Assembly: GCF_047948215.1 (NCBI RefSeq)
Contig: NC_134460.1
Location: 10,163,501 to 10,227,500 of the forward strand
Direction: 5' to 3'
Origin: Lycorma delicatula
Lineage: Eukaryota; Arthropoda; Insecta; Hemiptera; Fulgoridae
Length of the DNA: 64,000 nucleotides
The first letter of the stretch is position 1; each line of letters begins with the position of its first letter. Below the pieces are notes generated by a model. That model was given only the letters and a program-made list of their open reading frames with translations. It was not told where the DNA came from and did no database searches. This document shows positions 57,815-64,000 of the stretch, in pieces. Made by a program: the position numbers and the translations under genes.

Positions 57815-59310
57815 GTGATAAAGTATTGAATAAAGTTCACTTTCTTCATATATCCAAAATTCAATGTATTATATTTAACATTTTAAATTATGGAATCTAG
57901 AAAACATCCTGAAATTTGAAACTGTTGATTTTTTTAGGGCGAAAAACGCTTGCGCGTTATCAGCGTCCGGAGTAAAATATATAAAAGAGAAAAAAAAGGA
58001 TTAACAGATATCAAAGACTATATGATAAAAACAAAACAAACACCTAAAATAACATTAAGACAACAAAAAAACTAAAACACATTAAAAACTGAAACTCATT
58101 AAAAAACTACAATATTCAAAAACATAAACCAAAACTTACTACTAATAACAAAAACAAAATACCACAAAAAACTTACATCTAAAATCACAGTCAGAATAAT
58201 AATAAGATAAATAAATTTAAAATGAAACAAAAAAATAAAAACAAACAGAAAAAAATAAAATTCAACAAATTCCGAGAGGAGTATAAAGGGCCCCTTCTCG
58301 GATAACATAACATACTAAAGAAAACAAACTTAGAAACTAATAAAAACATTTAAATTCTATGCATAAACTGATTCGTCCCAGAACTAACAACATCCGGCTT
58401 AAAACCTCCTTGTCACTGCCCAGGATTTGACGAATGTTCCTAGGCAAATTTAAGACGTAAGGGTGCATAACACACGCGATCCACGTAAGTTGTGGAGCAC
58501 AGTTAGGCGGCAGTCGCATCTTATGCATAGTGGCGAAATTTCCGCTGACATCGGGTAACGTGAGTGGCTCTAATTATGTCTTGAAACTGTCACACATTTA
58601 CCAGTAATTATATTCCCTGAAACAGTTCTAATAAAAGGATCTTTATTTATAAATTAATAATTTCAACTAATAAATGTTCAGATAATTCAGACAAATTAAA
58701 TACAAATTCAGAATCCCATAATTATTACAGGTAAGTAATAATTTTTATAAGCTTCGGATTAATATTTAATGTGATCATTATTTTAATGAACATATGCTCC
58801 GCTCTATTGATTTAGAAGTTAAACAATAATTTTTTTTTTCAAAAAGGACTAAAAATAAGTGTTTTTACGTAATACTCCTTATTTTAAAAATAATCTTGCC
58901 CTATCGTTTTGAAGTATATCATTATAATTTAAATGATTTGGTTTGATTTTATCTGTTTAAATTAATTTAATAAATTAAAGCTATGTATTTTAATGTACAA
59001 ATCAACAAAATTATGAAATAAATTTTCTAACATTTATATTTTTTGTTATTAACATCGTCACAGTCGTAATTTAAAAAAAATATTTATATATATTTTGATT
59101 TTGATTACAATGTCAAAAAATAAAACTGTATCCAAAGGTGGATTTAAAACAAACTGCATTTGGCCAAATTATAGTGAAACACAAATTATTCTAAATTTAT
59201 TTTTTTAAGTAAAATGTTTTGGCACCATTTTTTTTAACTGGTCTCAGATTCAATTTATGATAACGGTCTGGTTTATAATTTTTTAGTTATCATTTCATCT
59301 AACTCCCCTA
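57815..59310. other. AT-rich stretch with an unassigned fragment (57935-58560)
   Basis: A short GC-richer block GGGCGAAAAACGCTTGCGCG lies near 57937, then an A-rich region, then a minus-strand frame 58528-58337 (MRLPPNCAPQLTWIACVMHP) that looks protein-like. I do not recognise a family. May be an old repeat. Confidence 0.35.
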
Positions 59311-59320
59311 TCTTTTCGTT

Positions 59321-60289
59321 GTATTAGGGATGCGGTTTCGAGCCGGGCCAGTACCGGAGTGGATTGGTGATCACAATGCACCGGATCTAAATTTCGTTCA
59401 GTTGCCCATCTCTCGCCTGCGGAAGAGGCTGCAGATACTCGCGATGGATACATGTAGCTGGAATGGGGCACACCACGACTAAGAGAAGATCCTTGTATAA
59501 GTTTATACAGGATCTGGGGGTATGGTATGCCTCTTGCTCTTTTTTAAGTGCAACGGGTGCCCAGGTGCTCACCAACTATGTTAATTTAAACCAATATCTG
59601 TTTCGGTTCCCCTGGCAGCTGATGAGCTGTTCGTCTGCGGGGAGATCCGGTCGAACGAACTCATGATGTTCGACTGCCCAGCTCTTGGGGGGGCCAGAAC
59701 TCAGGCCAGCCTGCAACTTAGAGGTCAAGGGGAAAATTGGCGACTCACAAGCGGCGAGTCAATGTGGCGAGAGCCGCATTGTCGGACCGTGTGGGAGTTC
59801 CTTAGTGTGGTTGCTTTGTTCAAACGACATCAGTAGTTTACCTAAGGGAAAAGACTCCTACCGCACTGCTATGGGAAGCTAACCTAGACATATATATGGC
59901 TGACCACCAGCCAATTAAGGCTCCAAGCGCTTTAATATGATGGACAGGTACTTGCTGGCATTCAGCAACCTAGGCGTGCAGCGAATTGCTGTCTCGACGA
60001 AATAAATTTTAATTTATGGATGTAATATATATTTTTAGTAGTTAACGGGGTGCGCCTACCCTTTTTAGCAAATATATGACAAGTGAGCGGTTGGGACACG
60101 TAAGCCGATGGTGTATGACATCGCGCTTAGTCCGCTCACGCTGTTAGGTAAGCCCTAGGAGCTGTTTAGGATACTGATCGCTAAACTGTTCGAGGCTCAG
60201 TAGCCGTTTGTGGCACAGACATTTGGTCGTATGCTTTAGGGCGACCGAATGGGGAGGTGGCGGGAGAAATGCCAAGCAAACCAAATATT
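59321..60289 (+). mobile_element. R1-like LINE 3' end with long 3' untranslated region
   Basis: Plus strand 59450-59630: GHTTTKRRSLYKFIQDLGVW and VNLNQYLFRFP, then, after a frameshift, ELFVCGEIRSNELMMFDCP (near 59620-59680), the C-terminal finger, where the usual histidine is leucine. The shared 3' tail follows from 59723. TTTTCGTT at 59313-59320 and 60290-60297 may be a short TSD. The tail lacks poly(A). The same tail occurs at 48500-49058. R1-clade membership is by pattern only. Confidence 0.65.
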
Positions 60290-60297
60290 TTTTCGTT

Positions 60298-61530
60298 AAA
60301 ATGCATATAAAAATTCCAAGGTAGTAATAATAAATAAATATGTATTATTTATTACTATTTTTTTAAAAACTAGCTAATCGTTATTAAAAATGATTCTGTT
60401 GCATCATATAAATAAACATTATCTTCAGTTTAAAAAATATATTTTTAAATCAAAATATAACAAACCTAAATTAAACAACCATAGCGATTGTTAATTAAAA
60501 GCGCATTTGACGAATACGTCACCGTCATTTAATTTATCGATTTTTTTATCTGAGATTCTGATAAGACGTCAAACAAACGCATTAGACAAATAATTATTAA
60601 AAATATTTTTATCTATGTTTTATACTTACCTGAATAAAATATTCTTAATATTTTAAATCAAATTCGCAAATATTCATTTAGATATTATCAATACTATTTT
60701 TGGAATACTTACTTTCAGTTTTAATCAGATAATAATTTACTTATTTTAAATGATTTCAATTTTTTCGTAATATATAATACTTTTACTACCTGAAAATGAC
60801 AAGAGGCTCCTTGAATATTGGTTTCCCTAAAAATTGGTATTTAGTAAATCGGCTGCCGAGGCGGTTATAAATGGCGACTGAGACAGACAACAAAATATTT
60901 TTTTCGGTTCTTGTAATGCGAAAAATAGAATCATTCGTGTATGATATATGAAATGATTCCTTAGATATAATGGTGGCATTGCTTAATCTTCCTATTTTAT
61001 CATCTTTAGAATACTGAAAATCAAAAAATTAGTATGAATTCGATTGCAGACATTAGGAATCTTAATGTAATGTAACAAGCCCTTCTAAACTATTATAGAC
61101 TGATTTGTTGTAACTTATAAATGATATATGAGTACATTCGGTTAGAGTCATCTGTTATTTATAAAAGAAAATTTTTGTTATTTTGGTGTGCACTAATTTG
61201 GTAGAAATTTCCACCAAATAACTAAGTCTGACTACTAGTAGGTATACAACATTTGTTTTCATTTCGATAGCAAAACTTGTTGAGAAATATTTTAAAAGAA
61301 AATAATTATACTTTTTTGGGGCAAATAAATTTACTTTTTTAGGGCAAAAAAATAAAAAAGTGTCTTTTTACAATCTTGAAGTCAATTCTTTTACAATTAG
61401 TACTTCTTGTGCAACTATTAATGAATTATTAACAACATAAACTCCTAATAAAAACTGTATGTAGGTATAAATTGAAAATTAAAAGAAAGTGCAATACGAT
61501 GAAAGTTTTAGCCGGTGTCAAAAATAACCT

Positions 61531-61535
<5 letters not shown>
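60298..61535. other. AT-rich stretch, no supported feature
   Basis: No gene seen. Confidence 0.5.

Positions 61536-61574
<39 letters not shown>
61536..61574. repeat. (TA)n microsatellite
   Basis: About 39 bases of alternating A and T, directly before the SINE tail. Confidence 0.9.
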
Positions 61575-61582
<8 letters not shown>

Positions 61583-62582
61583 TAACCTCCGTGACCACCG
61601 TTAGGTATTACTTCAGAGGATGAGGCGACGGTATTACTTCAAAGATATTGCTCTTTATGATTCTGATAACAATTATGACACTAATTTAAATAATCTTACA
61701 AGGTTTCTGTCGGTTAGAGGTCTATTTAAATTCTTAATTATTTTTAAGAACTTTTACAACAGTGAATACAGGGTAAATATAGAAAGTGGATACAATTTGA
61801 GAGCAATGAGCTTTATCACAGATAGATATAATAATACTTACGGTAAACGATTAAAGAAGTACGTTGTTCCTGCATTACTTAATTCTTTACCGAATCACCT
61901 CAATAATGTAAAAATAAAAAAAAATGATTTAAAAAAACTTCTCATTGAGTGGGCATTAATTATAACGTAATAGGTACTAACAGGATTCATGTTGGATTTA
62001 TACTGGCAGTCCAGACAATTATAACATGATTATAGTTATTATTTTAATGTTGATAATTATTGTAAATCAATAAATAATGTATTGTTGAATGGTTAAAGCT
62101 TAGTTATTTATTTTCTTTATGTAATTGTTGCAACAAGATATTAATTGTGTAATTCGTTGTTGTAATTAAGTATAGTTTTGTTTCTTGAATATAATTTTAG
62201 TTACTAAATCTAATACATTACAATTATTAAAGAAATAATTTGTTCGTTAGTTTTTAAATATTTAGTCTAATTTTGTAAAATTAATTTTTATAATTGTACT
62301 ACTATTATAAGTATTATAAAACTAATAATATCTTTAGTTGTTACATAAAATTGGTTATTACATTAACCACTTAATAATGTAATAATACTCTTTAGTATAT
62401 CTGTCGACAGACTTAGGTCTGACGGATGACCATGTAAGTTTTAAATTGTAAATAAATAAATAAATAAATAAATGAATGACAATTTTTGTAGCTTGTGTAA
62501 ATGCCATATCTGACCGAGATTCGAACCCGGGACCTCCGGATGAAAGGCCGAGACGCTACCACTCGTGCTACGGAGGCCGGAA
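61575..62582 (-). mobile_element. Short-family SINE split by a LINE
   Basis: Tail part at 61575-61623 (TTTTTAACCTCCGTGACC, then TTACTTCAGAGGATGA) and head part at 62471-62582 (GTAGC, B box as GATTCGAACCC, CGCTACCACTCGTGCTACG, GGAGGCCGG). Together they make one SINE of the type at 19.5 kb. The gap is filled by the LINE at 61624-62470. Confidence 0.85.
61624..62470 (+). mobile_element. CR1/jockey-like LINE 3' end inside a SINE
   Basis: An open frame to 61970 ends ALLNSLPNHLNNVKIKKNDL and stop, resembling the C-terminus of such ORF2 proteins (NxLP-x-x-I/L pattern). An AT-rich 3' untranslated region with GACTTAGGTCTGACGGATGA near 62410-62430 and an (AAAT)n tail at 62449-62470 follow. Its position in the SINE dates it as younger. 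The element is heavily 5'-truncated (about 115 codons left). Confidence 0.65.
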
Positions 62583-62583
62583 C

Positions 62584-62683
62584 CTTATTATATTAGTAAT
62601 ATAATAAGCCCCTACTAACATAAATTATTACAGTACTTTAAATATTACTAACCTTATTATATTAACAATATTTAAAGTACTGT
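62584..62683. repeat. Two perfect inverted repeats in tandem
   Basis: CTTATTATATTA-G-TAATATAATAAG at 62584-62608 is a perfect palindrome around one base. ACAGTACTTTAAATATT at 62630-62646 pairs exactly with 62667-62683 over 17 bases, with a 20-base loop. Both lie directly outside the SINE head. Function unknown. Confidence 0.85.
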
Positions 62684-62914
62684 TACAAGGGACTTGTTAA
62701 ATCAGTGAGTGATAACTGCTGAGAAGAAACTACTACTATATTCCTAAGGATTTTGTTTTTGAATTTTTCCGTGTAAATACTTTTTCCAAATGATGTTAGC
62801 TACAGTGTACACAATAAATTATAAAAAATTAAGTTTGTACTCACAATGTAGAATAAATATAGAAGACCCGTTTGGCAGTTACTCACTCAGTTGTCTTTTT
62901 GTTTTTCTTTTTGT

Positions 62915-63054
62915 TTAACCTCCGGGGGTATTGCTTCAGAGGATGAGATGAATGATTTGTAGCGTGTGCTAAAATGTAATGCCTGACCGGGATTTGAACC
63001 CGGGACCTCCGGATGAAAGGCCGAGACGCTACCACTTGCGCTACAAAGGCCGGC
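62915..63054 (-). mobile_element. tRNA-derived SINE, short family
   Basis: Same unit as at 19437-19587 and 38830-38978. Minus strand head GGCCTTTGTAGCGCAAGTGG, B box GGTTCAAATCC, body with TTAGCACACGCTACAAATC, tail CCGGAGGTTAAACAAAAA. No certain TSD. Confidence 0.88.
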
Positions 63055-63180
63055 CACACAGTGGGTTAGGGTAAACAGACGACACATCTTCCCAACAGCA
63101 GCGATGAACACCTTTTTGAAATGGAACATTTTTGAAAATTCATTATGCATATAATATATACTTAATATAATATATAACAG

Positions 63181-64000
63181 AAGAAAATTAATCCGGATTA
63201 TCAATTTGGATTCAGATGTGGACATTCTACCGTTGACGAAAGGCACACGGCTGTTAATATCATCCCACAGAACCTGGAAGAAAAGAGATTCTGCTCGGCG
63301 GTTTTCTTGCGTTTACAGCAGGTCTTTGACAAGATTTGTTTGCCTACAGATTATGAAACAAATCTCCTCCGTAAGTTGTAATGCATCCTTCCTCGAACAT
63401 TCTACCTTTTTTTGCAGGATTGTCTCGATGAACGATTTCCCAGTAATCTGGATTCTTTGATATTAAATCAAGGTACCGTAAAGCTCTGCCTTAGGACCAG
63501 TCCTGTACTCAATGTTTACTGCGGATTTCCAGCTCTGAACCATATCACTGTCGCCCCGTTTGTTGTCAATACAGCAATCCTGGCCGTTGAGGAGGACCCG
63601 CACATGGCCTCAACGACGGTACAATCGCTGTTAAACCTGATTGGAATGCGGTTAACAACATGTATAAAAGTAATTCGAATAAGCCAATTATAATATTTTT
63701 CCGATGAGAAGGGGTGACTATCTCAGAGTCCTTCTAGACGGCGTTCTCATCTGGCACTCTAACCGGGTACGGTGTCTTAGGCTCCACCTTAATCGTTGTT
63801 TTACGTGAAAGTACTACATGACATGAAAGAGAGAAAAAAAATACCACCAAATATGAGGATTATTGGTTGTTAGGAAAGAATTCGCACCTGTCTCTGTCAT
63901 CTGTCTTTGATATACATGATGATTCTAAAACCGGTTTGGACGTATGGAATAGCTACGACGAACAAAATAAACGTTGCGATTGTACAACGTTTTCAAAATA
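63181..64000 (+). pseudogene. Jockey-type RT pseudogene, runs off the window end
   Basis: Plus strand: NPDYQFGFRCGHSTVDE, then NLEEKRFCSAVFL and FDKI (RT block with the first aspartate), LPRTFYLFLQDCLDERF, DSLILNQGTVK, and ITVAPFVVNTAILAVEEDP. The last is the catalytic FADDTAILA block of this family, here FVVN, so both metal-binding aspartates are lost. Later MILKPVWTYGIATTNK and VAIVQRFQN reach the window edge. Several stops (for example after LLRKL near 63380). No flanking structure visible on the right. Confidence 0.8.

Noticed and set aside
62985..63054. tRNA gene (also near 19520-19587, 38905-38977, 62515-62582)
   Set aside because: B box and A box are present but the copies are repeated with a common non-tRNA body and tail, and no full cloverleaf forms. 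They are SINE heads.
1..64000. Endogenous virus or bacterial insert
   Set aside because: No capsid, envelope, viral polymerase or bacterial gene pattern seen; GC-richer blocks are explained by retroelements or are unassigned.

Overview
The window looks like repeat-rich, AT-rich insect nuclear DNA, intergenic or deep intronic. I infer an insect, with a hemipteran as a weak guess, from the families present: an RTE-type LINE whose 3' end ends in a short inverted repeat, R1-clade and jockey-type LINEs, two tRNA-derived SINE families, mariner-like elements and a Helitron. I can support no host protein-coding gene, no functional tRNA or rRNA gene, no bacterial-style operon and no CRISPR array. Nearly every long reading frame is a decayed mobile-element gene or the antisense shadow of one.

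Layout. 1-9 kb: a MITE end at base 1, an interspersed repeat (called X here) split by an R1-like LINE with target-site duplication (TSD), then RTE copy A. 10-15 kb: RTE copy B, an old LINE remnant, a second X copy carrying a 573-bp insertion with a 14-bp TSD, a 296-bp SINE with a 15-bp TSD, and a TIR transposon with TA duplications. 16-19.6 kb: a GC-richer R1-clade element with ORF1 but no visible ORF2, itself split by a short R1 3' fragment, then a SINE. 20-30 kb: SINE fragments, RTE copy C, a large foldback, RTE copy D, and a 626-bp internally deleted RTE with a 12-bp TSD. 30-37 kb: two older LINE remnants, RTE copy F and a (TTATATA)n minisatellite. 37-42 kb: a GC-rich fragment, a mariner split by a SINE, a Helitron with a helicase remnant, and a GC-rich segment with histone-like stem-loops. 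42-49 kb: RTE copy G, an R1-like LINE with TSD, a small LINE fragment and a LINE 3' tail. 50-58 kb: an unclassified fragment, a LINE ORF end, a palindromic MITE and RTE copy H, the longest copy. 59-64 kb: a LINE carrying the same tail as at 48.5 kb, a SINE split by a LINE, perfect hairpins, another SINE, and a jockey-type RT running off the window end.

How the parts relate. The full RTE (EN plus RT) would be the trans-acting machinery for its 5'-truncated copies and for the internally deleted copy at 28.5 kb, all of which keep the same 3' end. No RTE copy here has an open frame throughout, so activity would have to come from elsewhere. The SINEs carry tRNA-like promoter boxes and share a 3' tail across two families, which points to one common LINE partner. 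Nested insertions (R1 in R1, R1 in X, SINE in mariner, LINE in SINE) give a relative order of events.
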